Assembly: GCA_017452215.1 (NCBI GenBank)
Contig: JAFTMU010000190.1
Coordinates: forward strand, 1 to 10,628
Direction of reading: 5' to 3'
From: Clostridia bacterium
GTDB taxonomy: Bacteria > Bacillota > Clostridia > Oscillospirales > CAG-272
Length of the DNA stretch: 10,628 nucleotides
This document shows positions 4,233 through 10,628 of the stretch, in pieces (position 1 is the stretch's first letter; every line of letters begins with the position of its first letter). A program made the position numbers and the translations under genes. The notes under the pieces were generated by a model that made no database searches, was not told the origin of the DNA, and saw only the letters and a list, made by a program, of their open reading frames with translations.

Positions 4233-6011
4233 TTATTCGATCTCTGCATACAGCTGATACAACTCACTGTAAATACCGCCTTTTTGCAAAAGCTCGGTGT
4301 GCGTGCCCGATTCCTCAATGCCGTTCTCGGTGAGCACCAGAATACGGTCGGCGTTGCGAACGGTGGTCAAGCGATGGGCAATGGTAAAGGTGGTGCGTCC
4401 CTTGGCAAGCGCCTCCAAGGATTTTTGCACCAATCTCTCACTTTCATTGTCCAAAGCGCTGGTCGCCTCGTCCAAAATCAGGATCGGCGGATTCTTTAAG
4501 AAGAGCCGTGCAATGGAGATCCGCTGCTTTTGTACGCCCGAGAGCTTCACTCCTCTCTCACCCACGTAGGTGTCGTAGCCGTTGGGAAGGTCGGCAATAA
4601 AATCATGCGCCCCTGCAAGACGGGCTGCCTCCTCGATCTCCTGATCGGTGGCGCCGATCTTACCGTAGGCAATGTTGTCCTTCACACTGCCCGAAAACAG
4701 ATATACGTCCTGGGCAACCACACCGATGCATTCTCTGAGCGAGCGCATCGTCACCGATTTGATGTCGGTGCCGTCAATGAGGATCTTTCCCGAGGAAATC
4801 TCGTAAAAGCGAGGGATCAGGGAGCAGAGCGTGGTTTTTCCGCCACCCGAGGGACCCACCAAAGCTACGTTTTCTCCCGCCTTGACACAAAGATCCAAAT
4901 GGGTCAGCACGTTGCGCTGCTCGGTCTCGTAGTGGAAGGAGACGTCGCAAAACTCCACTTTACCAGCCACGTTACAAAGGTCCGTGGCGTTGGGAGCATC
5001 CTTGATCTCGGGCTCGGTCTCCATGATCTCGTTAAAGCGCTCGATGCCCGAGAGCCCCAATTGGAACTGCTCGGCAAATTCCACGATGCGGCGAATGGAG
5101 GTAAGCAGCGTGGTCACAAACATCAGATACGCCACGTAGTCCGCAGGGGTGATGGCAGGCAAGCCGCCCAAGCCCATCATGAAGATAGCGCCCACGATCA
5201 CCACAACAATGTACATAATGCCGTCAAAGAGACGGGTAGAGGAGTGAAACGCCCCCATAATGCGGTAGCGCTCTGCCTTGATGCGCAAATATTCGCAGTT
5301 GCCCGTATCAAACTTTTGCGCCTCCTCGCTCTCTCTTGCAAAGGATTTGGTCACACGGATCCCCAAAAGGCTGTCCTCGATTTGGGAGTTCAATTCTCCG
5401 ATCTGCTTGCGGGATTCTCTGAAATTTGCCCGCATTTTGAGACGAAAGACCACCGATACGATCAGGATCACAGGGATCACCGAGAACACGATCAGCGTCA
5501 AGGGGACGTTGATGGTGCAAAGCAAAATAAAGGAGCCGATGATCTTGATTCCCGCAATGAAAAATTCCTCGGGACAGTGATGGGCAAACTCCGTCACGTC
5601 AAAGAGATCAGCAGTCATGCGGGACATCAGCGTTCCCACCTTGGTGTTGTCGTAATAAGAAAAGGAAAGCTTTTGCAGGTGGGAGAACAGATCTCTGCGC
5701 ATATCGGTCTCGATCCGGGTTCCCATGATGTGTCCCGTAGAGGTCATAAAATAGTTGGCGGCGGTATCGATGATGCGCAAAAGAATATACAGCGCCCCCG
5801 TGCCAAGGATCAATTCCAAAGTCAGCTCCGAGAGATTTTCCGAGGATGCAGCCCCCGTGATCCTTCGCACGATCATGGGCAGCACCAGCTCGCACACCGT
5901 GGTCAGAGCGGCGCAAAACAGGTCAAAGATCATCGTGCCCCGATACTTTTTGTAATAGGGGAGAAACTTTTTCAAGGCTCCCGCACCGCTTTTTTTGTTT
6001 TTCATTTTCAT
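4233..6011 (-). CDS. ABC transporter, fused permease and ATPase (exporter type)
   Basis: A 592-aa half-transporter: membrane domain at about 1-325 with helices near 27-49, 64-85, 150-168, 169-188 and 262-284, then an ATPase domain at about 350-592. Walker A is GPSGGGKT (386-393), Q-loop Gln434, signature LSGVQ (490-494), Walker B LILDE (511-515), D-loop SALD (518-521) and switch His546. The layout is that of MsbA/YwjA-like exporters, which act as dimers in the cytoplasmic membrane; the substrate cannot be read from the sequence. The signature has Val where the second Gly of LSGGQ is normal. ATG 6011 overlaps the TGA of the ABC-F gene (ATGA) and follows AGGAGG (6024-6019) by 7 nt; a second ATG at 6005 is less well spaced. 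A homodimer is likely, since no partner half-transporter is nearby. Confidence 0.93.
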   Translation of the reverse strand: MKMKNKKSGAGALKKFLPYYKKYRGTMIFDLFCAALTTVCELVLPMIVRRITGAASSENLSELTLELILGTGALYILLRIIDTAANYFMTSTGHIMGTRIETDMRRDLFSHLQKLSFSYYDNTKVGTLMSRMTADLFDVTEFAHHCPEEFFIAGIKIIGSFILLCTINVPLTLIVFSVIPVILIVSVVFRLKMRANFRESRKQIGELNSQIEDSLLGIRVTKSFARESEEAQKFDTGNCEYLRIKAERYRIMGAFHSSTRLFDGIMYIVVVIVGAIFMMGLGGLPAITPADYVAYLMFVTTLLTSIRRIVEFAEQFQLGLSGIERFNEIMETEPEIKDAPNATDLCNVAGKVEFCDVSFHYETEQRNVLTHLDLCVKAGENVALVGPSGGGKTTLCSLIPRFYEISSGKILIDGTDIKSVTMRSLRECIGVVAQDVYLFSGSVKDNIAYGKIGATDQEIEEAARLAGAHDFIADLPNGYDTYVGERGVKLSGVQKQRISIARLFLKNPPILILDEATSALDNESERLVQKSLEALAKGRTTFTIAHRLTTVRNADRILVLTENGIEESGTHTELLQKGGIYSELYQLYAEIE

Positions 6012-7966
6012 GCCTGTTCCTCCTGTTCCTTTGACGATAGCGTATCCAATTCCTCGTAGATCTCCATCAGCCTCTCCTCGGCGGCGGACTTTTGCGTATC
6101 CAGCTCTGCGGCACGCACGTAGTCGCTGGCGGCAGAGCCGAACAGTTCCTCCTCGATCTTGGCAAGCTCCCGCTCCAGCTCCTCGCATTCCTTTTTGAGG
6201 CGCTCGATCCGAGCCTTTAATTTCCGTGCATCGGCGGCAGCCTGCTTGTTTTTCAGATATTGCTCCTTGGCAGAGCTTTGGGGAGCTGCGGAGACGGTTT
6301 TCACAACAGCACTTTCCCACTCTGCGATACGGTCCGCCTTGTATCGGCGGAACTCCGTATAGGATTCGCCCGCCCGATCGATGCGGTAGTCCAGGAGATC
6401 TCCGAAAAACGCCTCCCCGGGGTGGAGCTCCAGGATCCTCGTCGCCAGCTTTTCGATCAGATAACGGTCGTGGGAAACGGTAATAATGGTTCCCTCAAAC
6501 TTTTCCAAGGCACTCTCCAAGGCTTCTCTGGAATCGATATCCAAGTGGTTGGTGGGCTCGTCGAGGACCAACAGATTCATTTTGGAAAGCATCAGCTTTG
6601 CAAGAGTCAATCTTGCCCGCTCTCCGCCGCTGAGCACCGAGACCTCCTTGAACACGTCCTCGCCCACAAAGCGAAAAATCGCCAACGTGTTGCGGATCTC
6701 GGTTTCGGTACTTGTGGGGTAGGCGTTCCATAATTCGTCCAGCACCGTGTTTTCGGGGGTGAGATTTTGGTTTTCCTGATCGTAATATCCGATCTGTACG
6801 TTATAGCCCTCGTCGATGGAGCCCTTGGTGGGAGTAAGTCGGCGCAGGATCAGCTTGATCAGGGTGGATTTTCCGCACCCGTTAGGACCGATGATCAGCA
6901 CCCGCTCCCCACGCTTTACCGAGAAGGAGAGATTCTCAAAAAGCCTGCGCTCTCCAAAAGACATTCCCAGCCCCCGCACCTCCAACACGTCGTTTCCCGA
7001 TGCAATGGATTGCCCGAATTGCATCTGTATCGCACGTGGAGCACTTTGGGGACGCTCCAATTTTTCCATCTTATCCAGCATTTTTTGTCGGCTCTCGGCG
7101 GCAATGATGTTGCGCTCCCGATTCCATGCTCTTTGCTGGGCGATATACGCCTCCTGTCTTGCGATCTCCCGCTGCTGGTTTTTCCAATGCCGTTCGGCGA
7201 TCTCACGGTCCAGGCGCCGCTGCTCCATGCTCTTGGTGTAGCCTCCGTTGTAGAGCTTCGCTTTGTGATGCTCGATGGCAAGGGTCTTGTTTTTTAACTT
7301 ATCCAGAAAATAACGGTCGTGGGAAACTATCATCAAGCATTTTTTGTAGGAGACGAGAAAGCTCTCCAACCATGCAAGGGTTTCAATATCCAAGTAGTTG
7401 GTGGGCTCGTCTAACAGGAGAACGTCGGGCTCACGGGACAATTCCACCGCCAGGGCAAGGCGGGTGCGCTGACCGCCGCTGAGAGTAGAGACGGGCTGCT
7501 GCATGGCGGCGGCATCAAATCCAAGGCGTCCAAGCACCGAGGCGCATCTGCCACGAAACTCCAAGCCGCCCTCCTTGACGTATTTCTCGTGCAGGTCGGT
7601 GTATTCGGCAATGATGCGGCTCTCTCCCGTTTTCAAGCCTGCTTCCAGCTTTGAGAGCCGTGCCTCGTATTGCAAAAGCAGAGGAAAGGCGGAGTACATA
7701 CGCTCCAGAACCGTCTGCGCTTCGTTCTCACAGGCAAAGGCGCCGTCCTGCTTCAAAATGCCGATGGTCTTTCCTTTGGAAAGATAGACCTCTCCGCTCG
7801 TGGCATCCGCCTCTCCGATGAGCAGGCGGAGCAGAGTGCTTTTTCCGCAGCCGTTCACGCCGATGATCCCCAATTTGTCGTTTTCCTCCAAGGCAAAGGA
7901 GATCTTATCCAATATTACCGTCGTACCAAAGCTCAGGGAGAGCTCGTTTACGCTGATTGCAATCAT
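6008..7966 (-). CDS. ABC-F family ATPase (YdiF/Uup-like)
   Basis: A 652-aa soluble protein with two ATPase domains and no membrane segment. Domain 1 has Walker A GVNGCGKST (36-44), LSGGQ (162-166), LLLDEPTNYLD (183-193) and SHDR (215-218). Domain 2 has GPNGCGKST (360-368), LSGGE (445-449), VLDEPTNHLD (467-476) and SHDR (498-501). Between them is the charged helical linker (about 245-305) that in ABC-F proteins reaches toward the ribosomal P-site/peptidyl-transferase area. A C-terminal coiled coil covers about 568-645, as in YdiF and Uup. ABC-F proteins work on translating ribosomes; some confer resistance to ribosome-targeting antibiotics, others resolve stalls. Which applies here is not visible. 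ATG 7966 follows AAAGGAAAG. It lies 38 nt after the repressor gene and overlaps the exporter gene by 4 bp. Confidence 0.95.
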   Translation of the reverse strand: MIAISVNELSLSFGTTVILDKISFALEENDKLGIIGVNGCGKSTLLRLLIGEADATSGEVYLSKGKTIGILKQDGAFACENEAQTVLERMYSAFPLLLQYEARLSKLEAGLKTGESRIIAEYTDLHEKYVKEGGLEFRGRCASVLGRLGFDAAAMQQPVSTLSGGQRTRLALAVELSREPDVLLLDEPTNYLDIETLAWLESFLVSYKKCLMIVSHDRYFLDKLKNKTLAIEHHKAKLYNGGYTKSMEQRRLDREIAERHWKNQQREIARQEAYIAQQRAWNRERNIIAAESRQKMLDKMEKLERPQSAPRAIQMQFGQSIASGNDVLEVRGLGMSFGERRLFENLSFSVKRGERVLIIGPNGCGKSTLIKLILRRLTPTKGSIDEGYNVQIGYYDQENQNLTPENTVLDELWNAYPTSTETEIRNTLAIFRFVGEDVFKEVSVLSGGERARLTLAKLMLSKMNLLVLDEPTNHLDIDSREALESALEKFEGTIITVSHDRYLIEKLATRILELHPGEAFFGDLLDYRIDRAGESYTEFRRYKADRIAEWESAVVKTVSAAPQSSAKEQYLKNKQAAADARKLKARIERLKKECEELERELAKIEEELFGSAASDYVRAAELDTQKSAAEERLMEIYEELDTLSSKEQEEQA

Positions 7967-8004
7967 ATGCTTTCCTTTCTGTGGGGTTCGTTTCAGAAAA
8001 AAGA

Positions 8005-8631
8005 TCAGAATTTGGTTTTTGCTTCAATGGCAACGCCCAAAATCCTTGCCCGACCGATCTCAAAATCCTCGGGGGAGAGGATGATGGGGGAATAGTCCTC
8101 GTTTTCGGGGGAAAGAATGATGCGGCGGTTCTCCTTGGAAAAGCGTTTGACCGTGGCGCTTTCTCCGTCCACAAGACAGGCAACGATATCACCGTTCTCG
8201 GCGTACTGCTGCTTGCGGAACAGCACGTAGGTGCCTTCCACGATGCCGCAGTTCTTCATGCTGTCGCCGCAGACCTCCAAGTAGAAATATTCGTCAATGT
8301 CGTCCACGTCGGCAAATTCCCGTCCCAAGAGAGTTTCATCGGTGACAATCGGCGAGCCTGCCCGAATGACCCCGATCACAGGCACCATTTTTTGCGCCCG
8401 CATCGCATTATAAGAAAGCTCCGCTTGCTTGCGGGCGTTGGCGGTGCCCATCAGCTCGTCCAGCGTTACCGAAAAATAGTCGGCGATGCGGGCAAGCTTG
8501 TCGGTTTTCGGAACCGAGCGCCCGTTCTTCCAATCACTGAACGTGGAGGCGGCAATGTGTGTCGCCTTTGCCACCTGATATACGCTGACACCTCGCAATG
8601 ACAGAAGCTGCTCAAATACGGAATAGTCCAT
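8005..8631 (-). CDS. XRE-HTH / S24 peptidase repressor (LexA/CI-like)
   Basis: A 208-aa repressor. An XRE helix-turn-helix covers about residues 6-60 (SVYQVAKATHIAASTFSDWKNG), and an S24 peptidase domain about 82-205. The autocleavage bond is probably Ala91-Gly92 in VIRAGSP. The catalytic pair is Ser124 (CGDSMKNCGI) and Lys162 (ATVKRF). Such proteins repress as dimers and inactivate themselves when RecA filaments form on damaged DNA. The N-terminal domain is of phage CI type, not the winged helix of LexA. The start is ATG 8631, 5 nt after GGAGG (8641-8637); an in-frame ATG at 8643 overlaps that site and has no ribosome binding site. It heads the ABC-F/exporter operon and probably controls the shared promoter region upstream. 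Confidence 0.9.
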   Translation of the reverse strand: MDYSVFEQLLSLRGVSVYQVAKATHIAASTFSDWKNGRSVPKTDKLARIADYFSVTLDELMGTANARKQAELSYNAMRAQKMVPVIGVIRAGSPIVTDETLLGREFADVDDIDEYFYLEVCGDSMKNCGIVEGTYVLFRKQQYAENGDIVACLVDGESATVKRFSKENRRIILSPENEDYSPIILSPEDFEIGRARILGVAIEAKTKF

Positions 8632-8727
8632 AAGATCCTCCATGTATCATTTTGGTTAATTTTTACAGGGGTGGGATTTTTGTTTTGTGTAAATTGCAAG
8701 AATATTAAGAAAAACCGAAAATCTTTA

Positions 8728-8756
8728 TTGACAATAGTTCGGAAATCCGTTATAAT
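8728..8756 (+). promoter_or_regulatory. Consensus promoter for the sigma-like HTH gene
   Basis: TTGACA (8728-8733), 17-bp spacer, TATAAT (8751-8756), a full consensus. Predicted start near 8763, leader about 124 nt. The spacer contains CGGAAATCCG (8740-8749), the likely operator half of the inverted repeat. Confidence 0.88.
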
Positions 8757-8792
8757 ATTTCTCGTACAACAAAATTATAACGGATTTCCGAA
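8738..8792. promoter_or_regulatory. Twin operator: 19-bp perfect inverted repeat
   Basis: TTCGGAAATCCGTTATAAT (8738-8756) is repeated exactly in inverted form at 8774-8792, with a 17-bp centre. Each arm contains CGGAAATCCG (dyad CGGA/TCCG) plus the -10 box of one promoter. The S24 repressor encoded next door is the natural candidate to bind both arms and shut both promoters. The sequence is not the Firmicutes SOS box (GAAC-N4-GTTC). Confidence 0.75.
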
Positions 8793-8802
8793 AAAAAGTC
8801 AA
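8774..8802 (-). promoter_or_regulatory. Consensus promoter for the repressor/ABC operon
   Basis: On the minus strand: TTGACT (8802-8797), 17-bp spacer, TATAAT (8779-8774). Predicted start near 8767, leader about 136 nt to ATG 8631. It is the exact mirror of the plus-strand promoter around position 8765, so the two polymerases would face each other. Confidence 0.85.
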
Positions 8803-8855
8803 TAGGAAATGCGAATTTTTTCTAAATAAAGTTGAAAAATGTCGAAACGATATTA

Positions 8856-8865
8856 CGGATTTGCG
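8856..8865 (+). promoter_or_regulatory. Possible third, degenerate operator
   Basis: CGGATTTGCG differs at one base from CGGATTTCCG of the twin operator, and is preceded by ATTA as in ATTATAACGGATTTCCG. It lies in the transcribed leader, 21 bp before the GTG start. It could be a weak auxiliary site or chance. Confidence 0.3.
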
Positions 8866-8886
8866 AAAAAGAAAGGAGTGAAAAAC

Positions 8887-9273
8887 GTGACCGAAAGAAA
8901 CGAAGAGAGAATGGATGCCATAGAGAGGACCAAGGATTTTTTATGCGGCTATCAGCTGTGTCTGGATATGCTGAATCTGCGAAGGTACGAGCGCAAGAGA
9001 GTCAAGCCCTTTGACGAGGAATGCTTTTGCGAGGATGTCCTGTCGGGGGACGAGAGCTATTGGCGGGCAAGAATGTATGAGGTAACGGCTCTTTTGGGAG
9101 AGATGAAAAACGGGAGGGAAAAGCTGATCCTGTATTATCGCTACATACGGGGAGAGAGCATTGAGCGGGCGGCAAATCTTTTGGGCGTTTCCCGTCGCAC
9201 AGGCTACCGTCTCCATCAAAGAGGGTTGGCGAGCGCCTCATTTTTGCTGAAAAAACGCAAATTGCGTCACTAA
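8887..9273 (+). CDS. Sigma-region-4-like HTH regulator
   Basis: A 128-aa basic protein. Its C-terminal half has the sequence REKLILYYRYIRGESIERAANLLGVSRR, continuing GYRLHQRGL (about 77-114), a helix-turn-helix like sigma-70 region 4 and like phage late-gene activators of the ArpU/RinA type. The N-terminal half is charged and helical with no region-2 (core-binding) motif, so it is not a full sigma factor. GTG 8887 follows AAAGGAGTG (8872-8880) by 6 nt and is preferred; an in-frame ATG at 8839 lacks a ribosome binding site and its extra 16 residues overlap the third operator. It is transcribed away from the S24 repressor under the shared operators, the layout of a phage immunity region. No terminator with a T-run follows, only a short ACGCAA/TTGCGT dyad (9255-9267). 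Confidence 0.78.
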   Translation: MTERNEERMDAIERTKDFLCGYQLCLDMLNLRRYERKRVKPFDEECFCEDVLSGDESYWRARMYEVTALLGEMKNGREKLILYYRYIRGESIERAANLLGVSRRTGYRLHQRGLASASFLLKKRKLRH

Positions 9274-9286
9274 AACATACAAGCCG

Positions 9287-9315
9287 TTGACAAAGGGCGA
9301 TTTTTGTGATATAAT
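9287..9315 (+). promoter_or_regulatory. Consensus sigma-A promoter for the glycosyltransferase
   Basis: TTGACA (9287-9292), 17-bp spacer, TATAAT (9310-9315): a perfect match to consensus, starting only 14 nt after the HTH gene ends. The predicted start is near 9322. Confidence 0.88.
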
Positions 9316-9321
9316 ATACAC

Positions 9322-9439
9322 ATGTATGCCAAGACACCGGGAAAGATCTGACGTTTGCAGTTTTATTTCGGCATCGGTATTCATAAGTTGATATCACAGG
9401 ACACAGTTCAAAAAATAATGAGGAAAGAGGATTTCCAAC
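9322..9439 (+). promoter_or_regulatory. Long leader of the glycosyltransferase gene, unassigned
   Basis: About 118 nt between predicted start and GTG. Short complementary pieces exist (ATGCC 9325-9329 with GGCAT 9371-9375; ACCG with CGGT inside), and no T-run terminator is present. I see no known riboswitch signature and no small ORF with a ribosome binding site. If it regulates, it would act on translation or through a bound protein. Confidence 0.3.
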
Positions 9440-10612
9440 GTGAAAATTTTGATTCTGTCATTCAAGGCAGGCGAGGGACATAACTCCGCCGCCAAGGCGA
9501 TCCTTGAGCGTGTCAAGCACGAGGGACACGAGGGTGAGGTCGTCGATTTTCTCGGCTTGTTCAGCGATAAGATCAGTAATTTCGTCAACGTTTCCTACGT
9601 TGGCATGGTCAAGCACGTACCCCTTTTGTTTGGAGCGCTGTACAAGTTCTCGGCGGGGGCAAGCTACTGTTTTTCCCGCAAGATGCGTTCCCCCCTGTAT
9701 TTGGATAGCGCTATCGTCGCCAAGCGCCTGTGCGCCTATTTGGAGGAGCACGGACCCTATGATGGTATTATCGCCACGCACTTGATGCCCGCCCAGGCAT
9801 TGGCGCATCTCAAAAAGCATAACTATCCGCTTCCCGTTACCGTCGCCGTAGCAACGGATTATACGCACTATCCCTTCTGGCAGGAGGTCTTGATGTGCGA
9901 TTATTACGTGGTTCCTCACGAGGGGCTGATCCCCACCTACGTCAAACGGGGCTTGCCCGAGGAAAAGCTGCGCCCCTTCGGTATTCCCATCAGTATGCGG
10001 TTTTTGGATCTTCCCACCAAGGAGGAGGCGAGAGCGCATCTGGGCTTTGATAACGATACGCCTCTGTTTTTGGTCATGGGCGGCAGCATGGGAGCGGGAA
10101 GTATGCGCAGATTTACCAAGCGGCTCTATCCCAAATTGGGGGGAGCGCATATGATCATCATCTGCGGCAAGAACGATTCTCTGCGCCTTTCGTTAGAAAA
10201 GCATTTTGCAGGTGCCGATAACGTGCACATCGTGGGCTTTACCACCGAGATCCCCCAATATATGGTGGCGTGCGACGTGCTGTACACCAAGCCCGGAGGA
10301 CTTTCCTCCAGCGAGGCGTTGGTCTGCCGTATTCCCATGGTGCACACGGCTCCTATTCCCGGTTGTGAGAGCGATAACTTCCGCTTTTTCACCAAAAAGG
10401 GATGCTCCCTGGGAGCGAAGCGTATCCGTAAGCAGATCCGCTATGGCTTACAGCTGATCCGTTCTCCCGAGCGCCGCATGGAAATGCGTGTAGAGCAAGC
10501 CAAGTGCTCAAAGACCTATTCCTCTCTGAATATTTTCAAGCTGGTGGAGGAATATCGCAAGGAGCAGGATGCCAAGGCAGCCCAAAGCAGTGAAGAAAAC
10601 GTAAACGTATAA
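9440..10612 (+). CDS. UgtP/MGDG-synthase-like glycosyltransferase (GT28)
   Basis: A 390-aa protein of the processive diacylglycerol glucosyltransferase / monogalactosyldiacylglycerol synthase type. These transfer a sugar from UDP-sugar to diacylglycerol at the inner face of the membrane, making glycolipids and the anchor of lipoteichoic acid. The N-terminal domain starts MKILILSFKAGEGHNSAAKA, with the family's G-x-GH-x-x-AA motif at 11-18. HLMPAQAL (114-121) and VATDYTHYPFW (137-147) follow. The C-terminal GT28 domain has MGGSMGAG (213-220), ICGKN (241-245) and the UDP-binding KPGGLSSSEAL (284-294). GTG 9440 follows AAGAGG (9425-9430) by 9 nt. The length is typical. The last ~20 residues are polar and loose. 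MurG is related in fold but lacks this N-terminal domain. The lipid and sugar used cannot be told. Confidence 0.9.
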   Translation: MKILILSFKAGEGHNSAAKAILERVKHEGHEGEVVDFLGLFSDKISNFVNVSYVGMVKHVPLLFGALYKFSAGASYCFSRKMRSPLYLDSAIVAKRLCAYLEEHGPYDGIIATHLMPAQALAHLKKHNYPLPVTVAVATDYTHYPFWQEVLMCDYYVVPHEGLIPTYVKRGLPEEKLRPFGIPISMRFLDLPTKEEARAHLGFDNDTPLFLVMGGSMGAGSMRRFTKRLYPKLGGAHMIIICGKNDSLRLSLEKHFAGADNVHIVGFTTEIPQYMVACDVLYTKPGGLSSSEALVCRIPMVHTAPIPGCESDNFRFFTKKGCSLGAKRIRKQIRYGLQLIRSPERRMEMRVEQAKCSKTYSSLNIFKLVEEYRKEQDAKAAQSSEENVNV

Positions 10613-10628
10613 CAAAAAGATGCAAATA

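Noticed and set aside
4530..6059. A 509-codon open frame on the plus strand
   Set aside because: It is antisense to the ABC exporter; the His/Arg/Gly-rich composition is typical of a reverse-frame shadow, with no promoter or ribosome binding site.
8738..8792. LexA SOS box
   Set aside because: The repeated core is CGGAAATCCG, not GAAC-N4-GTTC, and the repressor has an XRE rather than a LexA-type DNA-binding domain.
8839..8886. ATG 8839 as start of the HTH regulator
   Set aside because: No ribosome binding site precedes it, while GTG 8887 has AAAGGAGTG at good spacing.
1..10628. tRNA, rRNA, insertion sequence with transposase, toxin-antitoxin pair
   Set aside because: No cloverleaf or rRNA-like stretch, no transposase or integrase frame, and no pair of small adjacent genes of toxin-antitoxin type was found on reading both strands.

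Overview
The window looks like a chromosomal segment of an uncultured, gut-type clostridial Firmicute. The evidence is strong AGGAGG-type ribosome binding sites, sigma-A promoters with exact 17-bp spacers, intrinsic terminators with T-runs, and Firmicutes-style proteins (rpsT, cysK, a UgtP/MGDG-synthase-like glycosyltransferase, a YdiF-like ABC-F). The genus cannot be told from the sequence alone. Most genes are ordinary chromosomal genes. The unusual material is in the control regions and in one repeat-filled gap.

Plus strand, 1-3200: the 3' end of a pyrE-like orotate phosphoribosyltransferase gene; a stand-alone 80-aa two-helix membrane protein with its own promoter and terminator; rpsT (ribosomal protein S20) with its own promoter and terminator; then a two-gene unit of cysK (cysteine synthase) and a DUF2238-like integral membrane protein, closed by a strong terminator.

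3200-3745 has no credible gene. It holds two ~170-bp direct repeat copies, each containing a palindromic element with TGTA...TACA ends, followed by a ~150-bp composite inverted-repeat element. Next, on the minus strand, comes a 63-aa cysteine-rich protein gene. It is preceded by a ~157-nt leader RNA that starts at a consensus promoter, folds into a long multi-stem hairpin and ends in an intrinsic terminator just before the gene's ribosome binding site. This is the best candidate in the window for an undescribed regulatory RNA.

Minus strand, 8631-4233: a probable operon of an XRE/S24 autocleaving-type repressor, an ABC-F ATPase and a fused ABC exporter (the last two overlap by 4 bp), ending in a terminator. 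Transcribed the other way from the repressor is a 128-aa sigma-region-4-like HTH protein. The two genes share a mirror-image control region: two consensus promoters face each other around position 8765, and both contain the same operator-like sequence. This resembles a compact, self-regulated genetic switch, possibly of phage origin, with the ABC genes as its likely output.

9287-10612, plus strand: a perfect consensus promoter, an unassigned ~118-nt leader and a complete glycolipid-type glycosyltransferase gene.
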